DNA of 64,000 nucleotides from Streptomyces sp. MJM8645 (GCF_001625365.1 NZ_LJJF01000001.1:1612001-1676000); one strand, 5' to 3'; shown: positions 41,209-50,457, counted from the stretch's first letter. The notes: generated from the letters alone by a model not told the origin. Made by a program: numbers and translations.

Positions 41209-41762
41209 CCGACCTCAGCTACCCGGAGCAGGGCGCCAGCGCCACCGGCCACCTGCCCGGCGGGTACCGCCACCTGCGGCACCGGGCGCTCGTCGGCCGG
41301 GGCCGCCCCGCCCTGGAGGTGGCCGGGGCCGCCCTGCTCGGCTGGCGGATGCACCGGCTGGCCGGCGTGCGGATCGACGCCGACGCGGACCGGGCCGCCC
41401 CCGGCGTCGCCGTGCACTGCGCGATCGGCGTCGGCCCGCTCCGGGCCGGCGCCCCCAACCGGGTGCTGGCCACCGTCGAAGGCCCGGACCGGTACGGCTT
41501 CACCTACGGCACCCGGGCCGGCCATCTGGCGTGCGGCGAAGAAACGTTCCTGGTCGAACTGGAGGCGGACGGGGCGGTCTGGTTCAGCGTGACCGCCTTC
41601 AGCCGTCCGGTCGCCCGGTACGCCCGGCTGGCGGGGCCGCTGCTGCCGCTCGCGCAGCGGGCCTTCGCCCGGCGCTGCGGCCGGGTCCTGGCCCGGATCG
41701 CGGCGGACGCAGGGCAATGCCTTGGCCCGACGGGCGGGCCGTCCGGCATGATCGCCCGGTGA
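41205..41762 (+). CDS. DUF1990 family protein
   Basis: 185 residues, soluble. Features: LGWRMHRLAGVRI, CAIGVGPLRAGAPNRVLATV, RYGFTYGTRAGHLACGEETF and VWFSVTAFSRP, all typical of DUF1990. Translation is coupled to YndJ by ATGA. Function unknown; the two may act together at the membrane. Confidence 0.85.
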   Translation: MTDLSYPEQGASATGHLPGGYRHLRHRALVGRGRPALEVAGAALLGWRMHRLAGVRIDADADRAAPGVAVHCAIGVGPLRAGAPNRVLATVEGPDRYGFTYGTRAGHLACGEETFLVELEADGAVWFSVTAFSRPVARYARLAGPLLPLAQRAFARRCGRVLARIAADAGQCLGPTGGPSGMIAR

Positions 41763-41802
41763 TACGCATGCAGCCGGCCCTCGATGTCGCCGCGGGGCAG
41801 CC

Positions 41803-42525
41803 GTGACCAGCTTCCTGACCCACCGGGCCCGGGTGCACGACGAGCGGCTGCCGGTGCGCCGGCGGCTCAACGCCCTACGGACCTGCCTGACCTGCTTCGC
41901 GCCGTACGGCTTCCGGGCCACCTACCACCACCTCACGCTCAGCGCCCGGATGCCCCGGCTGATGGAGGCCGACCCGGACTCGCTGGTGCGGGCCGTGGAG
42001 GAGCTGCACGAGGCGCGGGTCCTGTGGCTGGCCGGGGCGCGGGAGTACGAGGCGCGGCGCCGGGCGGAGAAGCGGGCCGGGCGGCGGCAACCGACCGAGC
42101 CGGTGTGGTGGAACCGCCCCTGGTGGGGCGCACCGGACGCGGCCTGGCGGGCGGACCCCTTCCTCCACCCGCCGCTGCGGCTGCCCGACTACGTCCGGCG
42201 GCAGAACGCGCTGCTGGACGGCGCCGTACTGCCCGGCTGCCCGGCCTGCGGGGACGAGGGGCCGGTGCTGTCGCGCTCGACCGGCCACGGCCTGGCCGAA
42301 CTCTGCCGGACCTGCGCCTGGGTGCGGCAGCCGTGCCCGTGCGGGCGGTGGCACAGCTTCGAGCCCGCCCTGCGGGTCGGCTGGAACGGCATCTGGCGAC
42401 GGGAGCACCTGACCGGCGACGGCACGCCGAACCCGCGCTGGCCCGGCGTACAGGGGCCGGCCCGGATCGAGCGGCTGGCGGCGTACCAGGTCTCCCACCC
42501 GTGGGGTTTCCGCTCCACGCCGTGA
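41803..42525 (+). CDS. Unknown Cys-rich protein
   Basis: 240 residues, GTG start. A basic N-terminus with TCLTCF (about 28-33) is followed by a Trp-rich middle (WWNRPWWG near 101-108) and a cluster of CxxC-type pairs, GCPACGDE, CRTCAWV and CPCGRW, between about 145 and 185. It probably binds zinc or an Fe-S cluster. No family is recognised. Lies 40 bases after DUF1990 and may share its transcript. Confidence 0.65.
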   Translation: MTSFLTHRARVHDERLPVRRRLNALRTCLTCFAPYGFRATYHHLTLSARMPRLMEADPDSLVRAVEELHEARVLWLAGAREYEARRRAEKRAGRRQPTEPVWWNRPWWGAPDAAWRADPFLHPPLRLPDYVRRQNALLDGAVLPGCPACGDEGPVLSRSTGHGLAELCRTCAWVRQPCPCGRWHSFEPALRVGWNGIWRREHLTGDGTPNPRWPGVQGPARIERLAAYQVSHPWGFRSTP

Positions 42526-42684
42526 GCGGCGCCCGGGCGCTGAACCGGCGGGCGCTGGACCGGCGGGGGCGGCTACGGCGGGAGAGGCTCCGGCCCGGGC
42601 GGCTCCGGAATACCCCGTCGGGGCGCACGGTTGTCGCGAGCACGTGATCGGTAGCACCGCCTCCGGAAGGGAAGGAATCGCGAG

Positions 42685-43074
42685 ATGAGCAGCACGGTCG
42701 AGCTGACCAAGGAGAACTTCGACGACATCGTCCCGGGCCCGGAGGGCCAGGACTTCGTCTTCATCGACTTCTGGGCCGGGTGGTGCGGGCCGTGCCGCCA
42801 GTTCGCCCCGGTGTACGAGAAGGCGGCCGAGCGCCACACGGACCTGGTCTTCGCCAAGGTGGACACCGAGGCGCAGGTGGAGCTTGCCTCCGCGTTCGGG
42901 ATCCAGTCGATCCCCACGCTGGCGATCGTCCGTGAGGGCGTGCTCGTCTTCTCGCAGGCCGGTGCGCTGCCGGAGTCGGTGTTCGAGGACCTGATCGGCC
43001 AGGCCAGGAAGCTGGACATGGCCGAGGTGAAGCGCAAGGTGGCGCAGGAGCAGGCGGCCGAGGGCCAGGCCTGA
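42685..43074 (+). CDS. Thioredoxin
   Basis: 129 residues, cytosolic dithiol reductase. Active site WCGPC with Cys34/Cys37, and cis-Pro in SIPTLAI. The C-terminus extends about 20 residues beyond classical thioredoxin as a charged helix. Single-gene unit with GGAAGGGAAGG upstream and a strong terminator downstream. Confidence 0.95.
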   Translation: MSSTVELTKENFDDIVPGPEGQDFVFIDFWAGWCGPCRQFAPVYEKAAERHTDLVFAKVDTEAQVELASAFGIQSIPTLAIVREGVLVFSQAGALPESVFEDLIGQARKLDMAEVKRKVAQEQAAEGQA

Positions 43075-43107
43075 CCCGTCCGGGCGTCCGGACGTCCGCT
43101 TGTCCGA

Positions 43108-43136
43108 GGGCCCGGGGAGTGCGACTCCCCGGGCCC
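43108..43136 (+). terminator. Terminator of the thioredoxin gene
   Basis: GGGCCCGGGGAGT / ACTCCCCGGGCCC, 13-bp perfect stem with a 3-base loop, 34 bases past the stop. Confidence 0.8.
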
Positions 43137-43189
43137 GGTCGCTCAGTAATCCGGGCGAAAATCCGGGCGAAGTCCGGCCGGGGTCGGTC

Positions 43190-43367
43190 CTAGGGCGTGT
43201 CGTCAAACCCCCGTCGTCCGCCCGGAGGGCGGGCGTGGCGGCGCTGGGGTGCGTGCATCGCAAGGCGGAGGAGGGAGTCCATGCGGAGCATCGGCGACCG
43301 ACGACAACGCGGCGAGGTGCGTGCCCCAGCGCCGGCGCGCAGGCGGGGGTTTGACGACACGCCCTAG
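43190..43367. mobile_element. MITE-like element, copy B, flanked by CTAG
   Basis: 178 bp with perfect 23-bp inverted ends that start CTAGGGCGTGTCGTCAAA. A second, inner inverted repeat around GGCGCTGGGGTGCGTGC gives long arms. The 76-bp core (43249-43324) is identical to that of copy A at 33920-33995. No coding capacity; must have been moved by a transposase in trans. The right CTAG is also the left target site of the IS701 element. Confidence 0.8.
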
Positions 43368-44771
43368 TACTGCAACGGTGCTTACCGTGACGGTTGTCGG
43401 GTTAGCTCGTTGAGCTGTTCATGGATGGGGACATATCCGAGGTCGATGCTCGTCGCTGGTCGGATGGGCTGGCAGGGTTACATGAGCGGTTTGCTCACCG
43501 GTTCGCGCGGAGTGAGTCGCGGGAGTCTGCGCTGGCTTACATGTGGGGCCTGCTGGCGCCTTTGGAGCGCAAGAACGGGTGGACGGTGGCCGAGGAGGCC
43601 GGTCATGTCGGTCCGGACCGGATCCAGCGGCTGCTGAACCGGATCGAGTGGGACGCGGACGGGGTGCTCGACGACGTACGCGAGTACGTCGTCGAGCACC
43701 TGGCGGATCCGGCCGGTGTGCTGATCGTGGACGACACCGGGTTCCTGAAGAAGGGTGTGCGTTCGGCCGGTGTCCAGCGGCAGTACTCCGGCACCGCCGG
43801 CCGTACCGAGAATTGCCAGGTCGGGGTCTTCCTCGCCTATTCCGGCAAGCCGGGCCGCACCCTGATCGACCGGGCGCTCTACCTCCCGAAGTCCTGGACC
43901 GACGACCGCGCACGCTGCCGGGCGGCAGGGATCGGCGACGAGGTCGAGTTCGTCACCAAGGTCCAGCTCGCCAGGGCGATGGTCCGGCGCGCGATCGACG
44001 ACCAGATCCCGTTCCGGTGGGTGACCGCGGATGCCGGCTACGGCTACAGCAAGGGCTGGCGCTACGAGTTGGAGCAGGCGGATGTCTTCCACGTCGTGGC
44101 CACCACCAGCCACGACACCGTCGTCACCCGGAGGGCACTGGACCATCGGCTGCACGACCTGATCGCCGACCTTCCCCGTCAGAAGTGGAAGCGTCGTTCC
44201 TGCGGCGAGGGCGCCCATGGCCTGCGGGTCTACGACTGGGCCCGTGTCGAGGTCCGGCCGTGGCACCGCCCCGACCGCAAGCACTGGGTCCTGGCACGCC
44301 GCAGCATCACCGATCCCACAAAGCTCGCCTACTACATCGCCTACGCGCCCGCCGGTGCCACACTCAACGAGCTGATCGCCGTCGCGGGTGCCCGCTGGGC
44401 GATCGAGGAGTGTTTCCAGAGTGCCAAGGGCCAGTGCGGCCTGGACGACTATCAGGTCCGACGCCACCCGGGGTGGTACCGGCACATCACCCTGGCCATG
44501 GCGGCCCACGCCTACCTCACCGTCATGCGGGCCCAGCACCTCGAAAAGGGGCTGGACCCGCTCGAACGCCAGACCTGATACCCCTCACGGTCCCCGAGAT
44601 CCGCCGACTGATCACGAAGCTCACCCGGCCTGTCCGCCGCAGCATCGACCACGTCCTGCACTGGTCCCGATGGCGTCGCAGACGCCAACAACAGGCCCGG
44701 ACCAGCCACTACAAAAGACGAGGCCACAGCCCAAGAGCTGAAGCCTCGTCACGGTAAGCACCGTTGCAGTA
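43368..44771 (+). mobile_element. Complete IS701-family insertion sequence
   Basis: 1404 bp with perfect 25-bp terminal inverted repeats (left end starts TACTGCAACGGTGCTTACC) and a 4-bp target duplication CTAG (43364-43367, 44772-44775). CTAG fits the YTAR target preference of the IS701 family. One intact transposase gene inside. Intact ends, duplication and reading frame suggest recent insertion. Confidence 0.95.
43421..44578 (+). CDS. IS701-family DDE transposase
   Basis: 385 residues. Catalytic triad: Asp in LIVDDTGFLKKG (104/105), Asp204 in VTADAGYG, and Glu329/330 in WAIEECFQSAKGQCGLDDYQ. Uninterrupted frame of usual length. The 53 bases from the left end to the ATG contain no clear ribosome site, so expression is probably low, as usual for insertion sequences. 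About 190 non-coding bases follow before the right end. Confidence 0.95.
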   Translation: MDGDISEVDARRWSDGLAGLHERFAHRFARSESRESALAYMWGLLAPLERKNGWTVAEEAGHVGPDRIQRLLNRIEWDADGVLDDVREYVVEHLADPAGVLIVDDTGFLKKGVRSAGVQRQYSGTAGRTENCQVGVFLAYSGKPGRTLIDRALYLPKSWTDDRARCRAAGIGDEVEFVTKVQLARAMVRRAIDDQIPFRWVTADAGYGYSKGWRYELEQADVFHVVATTSHDTVVTRRALDHRLHDLIADLPRQKWKRRSCGEGAHGLRVYDWARVEVRPWHRPDRKHWVLARRSITDPTKLAYYIAYAPAGATLNELIAVAGARWAIEECFQSAKGQCGLDDYQVRRHPGWYRHITLAMAAHAYLTVMRAQHLEKGLDPLERQT

Positions 44772-44822
44772 CTAGGGTCGTCGGCGACGGAGATCCCGCC
44801 CGACCGCGAGGAGCGATCCACC

Positions 44823-45557
44823 ATGAGCACGTTCGTACTGGTCCCCGGTTTCTGGCTCGGCGCCTGGGCCTGGGAGGAGGTCGCCGGGCCGCTGCGCGCC
44901 GACGGGCACGCCGTCCACCCCGTGACGCTGCCCGGGCTGGCGGAGCGCGCGGGCGAGGCCGAGCCGATCGGGCTGGCGGAGCACATCGCCGCGCTGGCCG
45001 ACCTACTGGTCCGCGAGGACCTGTGGGAGGTGGTGCTGGTCGCGCACAGCGGCGCCTGCGCCCCGGCCGGCGGGATCGCGGACCGGATGCCGGAGCGGAT
45101 CCGCCGGGTGGTCTACCTGGACAGCGGCCCGATGATCGACGGCGGTTCGCTGTACGACCTCTGGCAGCCCGACCACCGCGCGGCGGCCGACGCCTCGGTG
45201 GTCGACGGCCGCCTCCCGATGCCCTCCTGGGCCGACCTCGCCGCCGACGGCGCCAGTGTGGAGGGCCTGGACGAGGCCGCGCTCGCCCGGATCCGCGAGC
45301 GGGCCACCCCGCACCCGGCCGGGGCGTACCGGGACCGGCTGCGGCTGACGGGCGCCTCGGCCGCGCTGCCGCAGGCACTGGTGACCTGTTCCTTCCCGCT
45401 CGCCCAGGTGCAGGCGATGATCACGGCCGGCCACCCGTGGTTCGCCGGGCTCGACGGGCCGAACTGGGAGCTGCGCGAACTGCCCACCGGGCACTGGCCG
45501 ATGTTCTCCCGCCCGGCCGACACGGCGGCGGTACTGGCCGAGCTCGCGGCGCTCTGA
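44823..45557 (+). CDS. Alpha/beta hydrolase
   Basis: 244 residues, cytosolic. Oxyanion segment LVPGFWLGAWAWE (6-18), nucleophile Ser in VAHSGA (about 75) and His in PTGHWPMFS near 222. Similar in form to small EstC/salicylate esterase-like hydrolases; substrate unknown. The IS701 element ends 51 bases upstream, so its original promoter may have been split off. Confidence 0.82.
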   Translation: MSTFVLVPGFWLGAWAWEEVAGPLRADGHAVHPVTLPGLAERAGEAEPIGLAEHIAALADLLVREDLWEVVLVAHSGACAPAGGIADRMPERIRRVVYLDSGPMIDGGSLYDLWQPDHRAAADASVVDGRLPMPSWADLAADGASVEGLDEAALARIRERATPHPAGAYRDRLRLTGASAALPQALVTCSFPLAQVQAMITAGHPWFAGLDGPNWELRELPTGHWPMFSRPADTAAVLAELAAL

Positions 45558-45709
45558 CCCGCCCCCGGCTCGAACCCGTCGGCGGGTTCGTCTGCGGGTT
45601 CGTCTGCGCGAAGCCCCGTCGACGTCGCAGGATGGGCACGGCGCCGGGCACACGGCCCGGCGCCCGTCCGGCCGGGGGCCGGATCCCACAGGAAAGCGAG
45701 CCCCTGCGG

Positions 45710-45940
45710 ATGCACGCGGAGCGCGAGAAGTGGCCGCTGGAGGCCGTTCGGGTCAGGCTCGGGTACGAGACGAACGGCAGCCACGGGCCGACCTCCCGGA
45801 AGGCCGCCCTCACCGGCGCCCTCACCGACGCGCTGGACGACGCCCGGCACGCCCGGCTGCTCGACGTCCGCGACCACACGCCCGTCACCCTCGCCCTGCG
45901 GGCCGGGGTGGCCATCGACAGCACGGAGGACCGGGTATGA
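45710..45940 (+). pseudogene. C-terminal remnant of an OsmC-family gene
   Basis: The 76-codon frame MHAEREKWPLEAVRVRL..., then LTGALTDALDDARHARLLDV and HTPVTLAL, matches the second half of OsmC-type peroxidases (typically MYAxRKxWPLE ... ARLLEIAxxCPVHRTL). The N-terminal half with the first Cys is missing and the second Cys of CPVH is replaced (HTPV). The frame's stop overlaps the next start (ATGA), so it may still be translated. Likely the scar of a 5' deletion. Confidence 0.6.
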
Positions 45941-47379
45941 CCAGCACCGCCGAGGAGTACGACGTCATCGTCCTGGGGGGCGGCCCGACCGGCGAGAACG
46001 TCGCCGACCGGACGGCCGCCGCCGGCCTGCGCACGGTGGTCGTGGAGGCCGAACTGGTCGGCGGCGAGTGCTCGTACTGGGCCTGCATGCCGAGCAAGGC
46101 GCTGCTGCGCCCGGTGGCCGCGCTGGCCGACGCCCGCGCGGTGGCCGGCTCCCGGGAGGCGGTCGGCGACCGGCGGCTGGACCCGGCCGCGGTGCTGGCC
46201 CGGCGGGACTCCTTCACCTCGCACTGGAACGACGACGGCCAGGTGCAGTGGCTGCGGAGCGCCGGCATCGAGCTGGTGCGCGGCCACGGCCGGCTGGCGG
46301 GCGTGCGGACCGTCACCGTGGAGGCCGAGGACGGCACCGAGCGGGTGCTCACCGCCCGGCACGCCGTCGCCGTGTGCACCGGCAGCCGCCCGGTGCTGCC
46401 CACGGGCGTGCCGGGGCTGGCGGAGGCCCACCCGTGGACCAACCGGGAGGCGACCGCCGCTCCGGCCGTGCCCGGGCGGCTGGCGGTGGTCGGCGGCGGC
46501 GTGGTCGGGGTGGAGCTCGCGACCGCCTGGCGGGCGCTCGGCTCCGAGGTGGTGCTGCTGGTGCGCGGCGACCACCTGCTGCCGCGGATGGAGCCGTTCG
46601 CGGGCGAGCTGGTCGCGGAGGGCCTGCGCGAGGCCGGGGTGGACCTCCGGTTCGGGACGGAGGCCACCGCGCTGGAGCGGGCGGACGGCGCCGGGCCGGT
46701 GGTCCTGACGCTCGGTGACGGCGAGCGGCTGACCGTGGACGAGGTGCTGTACGCGACCGGACGGGCCCCGCGCACCGCCGACGTCGGGCTGGAGCAGGTC
46801 GGGCTGAAGCCGGGCGGCTGGCTGGAGGTGGACGACAGCTGCACCGTGCTCGGCGTCGACGGCGAGTGGCTGTACGCCGCCGGGGACGTCAACCACCGGG
46901 CGCTGCTCACCCACCAGGGCAAGTACCAGGCCCGGATCACGGGCTCGGCGATCGTGGCCCGCGCCCAGGGGCGCGCGCTGGACACCTCCCGCTGGGGCGC
47001 GCACGCCGCGTCGGCCGACAGCGCGGGCGCGCCGCAGGTCGTGTTCACCCATCCGGAGGTCGCCGCCGTCGGACTGACCCTGGCGGCGGCCGAAGGGGCC
47101 GGGCTGCGGGTCAAGGCCGTCGACCACGACTTCGGCGCCGTCGCCGGGGCCTCGCTGTACGGCGACCACTACCGCGGCCGGGCCAGGGTGGTCTTCGACC
47201 TGGACCGCGAGGTGCTGGTCGGCGCCTGCCTGGTCGGCCCCGGGGTCGCCGAACTGCTGCACTCGGCGACCGTCGCCGTGGTCGGCGAGGTGCCGATCGA
47301 CCGGCTCTGGCACGCCGTGCCCTCCTACCCGACGATCAGCGAGGTGTGGCTGCGGCTGCTGGAGGGCTGCCGGGGGTGA
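45937..47379 (+). CDS. Class I pyridine nucleotide-disulfide oxidoreductase
   Basis: 480 residues. FAD motif VIVLGGGPTGENVAD (10-24), redox-active pair CSYWAC with Cys45/Cys50, NAD(P) motif VVGGGVVGVELA, second FAD motif LYAAGDVN, and the C-terminal base His in WHAVPSYPTISE. Related to mercuric reductase and lipoamide dehydrogenase but without an N-terminal HMA domain or C-terminal Cys pair, so not MerA proper. GGAGG ribosome site. Overlaps the OsmC remnant by 4 bases. Confidence 0.9.
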   Translation: MTSTAEEYDVIVLGGGPTGENVADRTAAAGLRTVVVEAELVGGECSYWACMPSKALLRPVAALADARAVAGSREAVGDRRLDPAAVLARRDSFTSHWNDDGQVQWLRSAGIELVRGHGRLAGVRTVTVEAEDGTERVLTARHAVAVCTGSRPVLPTGVPGLAEAHPWTNREATAAPAVPGRLAVVGGGVVGVELATAWRALGSEVVLLVRGDHLLPRMEPFAGELVAEGLREAGVDLRFGTEATALERADGAGPVVLTLGDGERLTVDEVLYATGRAPRTADVGLEQVGLKPGGWLEVDDSCTVLGVDGEWLYAAGDVNHRALLTHQGKYQARITGSAIVARAQGRALDTSRWGAHAASADSAGAPQVVFTHPEVAAVGLTLAAAEGAGLRVKAVDHDFGAVAGASLYGDHYRGRARVVFDLDREVLVGACLVGPGVAELLHSATVAVVGEVPIDRLWHAVPSYPTISEVWLRLLEGCRG

Positions 47380-47517
47380 GCCGGGCGGGTGAGCGTTCCT
47401 GACGAGAGAGCCTTCCGGGTGAGTGGGCGCGGCGAGATGTGGCCGCCGGTGGACAACGGGACACTGGGCGTCGGGGGCCGTCCCGGGGGGCCGTACTCGT
47501 CACCAGGTGGTGTGGGC

Positions 47518-48612
47518 ATGACCGAAGTGCTGTTGGCCGTCGGAACCGAGAAGGGCCTCTTTCTCGGCCGCAGCCGCGACCGGCTGGACTGGGAGTTCAG
47601 CGGGCCGCACTTCCGGATGAACGCGGTCTACTCCGTCTCCATCGACCGCCGCGACGGCCGCACCCGGCTGCTGGTCGGCGCCGACAGCAGCCACTGGGGG
47701 CCGTCCGTCTGGCGCTCCGACGACCTCGGCGCCACCTGGTACGAGCCGCCGCAGCCGGCGATCCGCTTCCCCGAAGCCACCGGCGCCTCGCTCACCCGGG
47801 TCTGGCAGCTCCAGCCGGCCGGCCCGGAGGCCCCCGGCGTCGTCTACGCCGGCACCGAGCCCGCGGCGCTGTTCCGCTCCGAGGACGGCGGCGAGACCTT
47901 CCGTCTGGTCGAGTCGCTCTGGAACCACCCGCACCGGACCGACTGGGGCGCCGGCTACGGCGGCCAGGGCCTGCACACCGTCGTCACCGACCCGCGCGAC
48001 CCGCAGCGGCTGCTGGTCGCCGTCTCCACCGGCGGCGTCTACCGCAGCAAGGACGGCGGCGACAGCTGGGAGCCCGCCAACACCGGTCTGCGCGCCGAGT
48101 TCCTCCCGGAGGAGGGCCAGTACCCCGAGTTCGGCCAGTGCGTGCACAAGATCGCCCCCGACCCCGTCGACCCCGACCGGCTGTACCTGCAGAACCACGG
48201 CGGCGTCTACCGCAGCGACGACTGGGGCGCGAGCTGGCGCTCCGTCGCCGACGGGCTGCCCGCCGCGTTCGGCTTCGCCGTCGCCGCCCACCCGCGCCGG
48301 GGCGACACCGCCTACCTGTTCCCGCTCGGCGGCGGGGACGACCGCATCCCACCCGGCCGCCGGTGCCGGGTCTTCCGCACCACCGACGGCGGCACCAGCT
48401 GGCAGCCGCTCGCCGACGGCCTGCCCGGCGAGGACCACTACGGCGTCGTGCTGCGCGACGCGCTGCGCACCGACGACGCCGAACCGGCCGGGATCTACTT
48501 CGGCAACCGGACCGGCGACGTCTACGGCAGCCACGACGAGGGCGAGAGCTGGTCACCGCTGATCTCCCACCTGCCGGACGTGCTCTGCGTCCGCGCCGCG
48601 GTGGTGGCCTGA
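47518..48612 (+). CDS. BNR/Asp-box beta-propeller (sialidase-like) protein
   Basis: 364 residues without a signal peptide. Repeated Asp boxes: SDDLGATW, SEDGGETF, SKDGGDSW, SDDWGASW, TTDGGTSW and SHDEGESW, spaced along the chain as in VPS10/sialidase propellers. Catalytic sialidase residues are not evident, so it is probably a non-enzymatic or uncharacterised propeller. Weak ribosome site (AGGTGG at 9 bases). Confidence 0.85.
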   Translation: MTEVLLAVGTEKGLFLGRSRDRLDWEFSGPHFRMNAVYSVSIDRRDGRTRLLVGADSSHWGPSVWRSDDLGATWYEPPQPAIRFPEATGASLTRVWQLQPAGPEAPGVVYAGTEPAALFRSEDGGETFRLVESLWNHPHRTDWGAGYGGQGLHTVVTDPRDPQRLLVAVSTGGVYRSKDGGDSWEPANTGLRAEFLPEEGQYPEFGQCVHKIAPDPVDPDRLYLQNHGGVYRSDDWGASWRSVADGLPAAFGFAVAAHPRRGDTAYLFPLGGGDDRIPPGRRCRVFRTTDGGTSWQPLADGLPGEDHYGVVLRDALRTDDAEPAGIYFGNRTGDVYGSHDEGESWSPLISHLPDVLCVRAAVVA

Positions 48613-48673
48613 CAATTCGGTTGCCCCCGAGCGCGCTCTCGTCGACCATGACGGCGGACGAACGACCGTACGA

Positions 48674-49447
48674 ATGGGGCTGGGTGTGACCGAGACTGAC
48701 TGGGTGATCGGGCGAAACGGCGAGGGCGTACCGGTGGTGCGCTACCTCCTCGGCGAGCGGGAGGGGCGGCCCTGGGCCGACCTGCTGGAGGTGGTGGACG
48801 GAAACGACGGCACCGACCCGGTGGAATTCGTCCGCACCGAGCTGGCCGGGTGGGTGGTCTCCGGGACCCCCGAGTTCGGCCTCGCCCTGCTGGAGCACGG
48901 CGCCACCGTGCTCCGGCACGCCCACGCCATGCGGCGCGACCTGGTCGCCGACCCGCCGCCCGCCGACTGGGCCGGGGCCCCGCTGCGCGGCGGCCTGCGG
49001 GCCGCGCCCTGCGACCGCGCGCCCGAGGACCTGTTCGAGGCCTGGCGGGCCGCGTTCGCCCCGGGGCACCCAGACCACTTCGCGGGCGACGACCGGCAGG
49101 CGCTGGCGCAGCGGATCGCCCCGCTGCTCGCCGGCGAGGTCATCGGGCCGGTGCTGCCGTCCAGCCTGCTCGCCGTGGACGCGCAGGACCGGGTGGTGGC
49201 CGGGCTCGTCCTCACCGACCGCGGCGGCCTGCCGTGGATCGCCGACGTCTTCCGGCACCCGGAGCTCGGCTACCGGGGCCTCGGCGCGGACCTGCTGCGC
49301 CGCGCCGTCGCCGACGCCGCCGAACGCGGGCTCGTCGAGGTGCAGTTGGCCGTCACCGACAGCAACCCGGCCCGTCGGCTCTACGAGTCCCTGGGCTTCG
49401 AGGTGCTGAGCACCTCGCTGACCGTGATCGTGCCGGAGAAGAGCTGA
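48674..49447 (+). CDS. GNAT-family acetyltransferase
   Basis: 257 residues. An N-terminal region of about 100 residues of unknown role precedes the GNAT fold; the acetyl-CoA loop is HPELGYRGLGADLLRRAV and the C-terminal NPARRLYESLGFEV is typical. Substrate unknown. ATG 48674 is used; GTG 48686 (VTETDW) is also possible, with no strong ribosome site for either. Confidence 0.82.
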   Translation: MGLGVTETDWVIGRNGEGVPVVRYLLGEREGRPWADLLEVVDGNDGTDPVEFVRTELAGWVVSGTPEFGLALLEHGATVLRHAHAMRRDLVADPPPADWAGAPLRGGLRAAPCDRAPEDLFEAWRAAFAPGHPDHFAGDDRQALAQRIAPLLAGEVIGPVLPSSLLAVDAQDRVVAGLVLTDRGGLPWIADVFRHPELGYRGLGADLLRRAVADAAERGLVEVQLAVTDSNPARRLYESLGFEVLSTSLTVIVPEKS

Positions 49448-49507
49448 CGGCCACCAGTCTCTGTCCGGCCGGTCTCGGTGGATCAGCCCGCGATCGGCCA
49501 GACAGCG

Positions 49508-50365
49508 CTACGGCCGGACCAGCTCCAGGACGGCTATCCCGGCCAGCACGATGAGGCTGGCGCTCAGCCGCAGCCGGCCGAGCCGCTCCCGGAACACCAC
49601 GGTGGCGATCAGGGCGGCGATCACGATGCTCGTCTCGCGCAGCGCCGCGATCGTCGCCAAGTCCCCCCGGGACTGCGCCCACACCACCAGGCCGTAGGCC
49701 GTCAGCGAGAGCACGCCTCCCGCGATCCCCACCGGCACCACCTTGCCGACCCCGGTCAGCAGCGAACGGCCGCGCCGGGCCCAGACGATCAGCGCGAGCG
49801 TCGGCCCCTGCAACAGGAACAGCCAGGCCACGTAGCCGCCGACCGTCCCGGCGTGCCGGACGCCGCTGCCGTCCAGCACCGTGTAGACGGCGATCATCAC
49901 GCCCGTCCCGGCGGCGGCCCCGAGCGCGGGCAGTTGCGCCCGCCCCGGGACGCCCTTGGCGAAGGCCAGCCCGATCAGGCCGCAGGAGATCACCACGACG
50001 CCCAACAGCTCGCCCGCGCCCGGGCGCTGGCCGAGCACGGTGGCCGACAGCAGGGCCACCAGCAGCGGCGCCGAGCCGCGCGCGATCGGGTACATCTGCC
50101 CGAAGTCGCCCAGCTGGTAGGCGCGTAGCAGCAGGACCGTCGACGTCGTCTGGACGGCGACCGAGGCCAGCAGGTACGGCCAGGCCGAGGCCGCCGGCAG
50201 CGGGTTGAGCAGCACCAGGACCAGCGCGCACGCGGTGTAGGTCAGGTTGATCAGCGCGAAGCCGACCAGCTTGTCCGCTATTCGGTGCGCCAGGCCGTTC
50301 CAGACGGCGTGCAGCACGGCCGCGGCGAGCACGGCCACCGGCACGGCCGGCACGATCTCGGGCAT
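49508..50365 (-). CDS. EamA/DMT-family exporter
   Basis: 285 residues, ten membrane segments in two EamA halves; the typical AAVLHAVWNGLAHR start and IARGSAPLLVALLS and ALRETSIVIAALIATVVFRER segments are seen. Exports metabolites or amino acids. GGAGGGGAG before ATG 50365. Divergent from the RpiR-type regulator at 50458 with an operator between them. Confidence 0.88.
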   Translation of the reverse strand: MPEIVPAVPVAVLAAAVLHAVWNGLAHRIADKLVGFALINLTYTACALVLVLLNPLPAASAWPYLLASVAVQTTSTVLLLRAYQLGDFGQMYPIARGSAPLLVALLSATVLGQRPGAGELLGVVVISCGLIGLAFAKGVPGRAQLPALGAAAGTGVMIAVYTVLDGSGVRHAGTVGGYVAWLFLLQGPTLALIVWARRGRSLLTGVGKVVPVGIAGGVLSLTAYGLVVWAQSRGDLATIAALRETSIVIAALIATVVFRERLGRLRLSASLIVLAGIAVLELVRP

Positions 50366-50424
50366 GGCGAAGCTCCCCTCCGACGGCCTTCCGGCGACCC
50401 GGCACGGCCTGGAACCGAATTCCA

Positions 50425-50437
50425 CGCTACCCTAGCG
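50425..50437. promoter_or_regulatory. Operator CGCTACCCTAGCG between eamA-type and rpiR-type genes
   Basis: CGCTA-CCC-TAGCG inverted repeat within a wider TTCCA...TGGAA frame, 20 bases ahead of the regulator start and on the divergent promoter. Likely site of autoregulation and of exporter control. Confidence 0.5.
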
Positions 50438-50457
50438 CTATGGAAGGACATTCCGAC

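Noticed and set aside
45937..47379. Mercuric reductase (merA)
   Set aside because: The CxxxxC active site is present, but the C-terminal vicinal Cys pair of MerA is missing and no mer genes are nearby.
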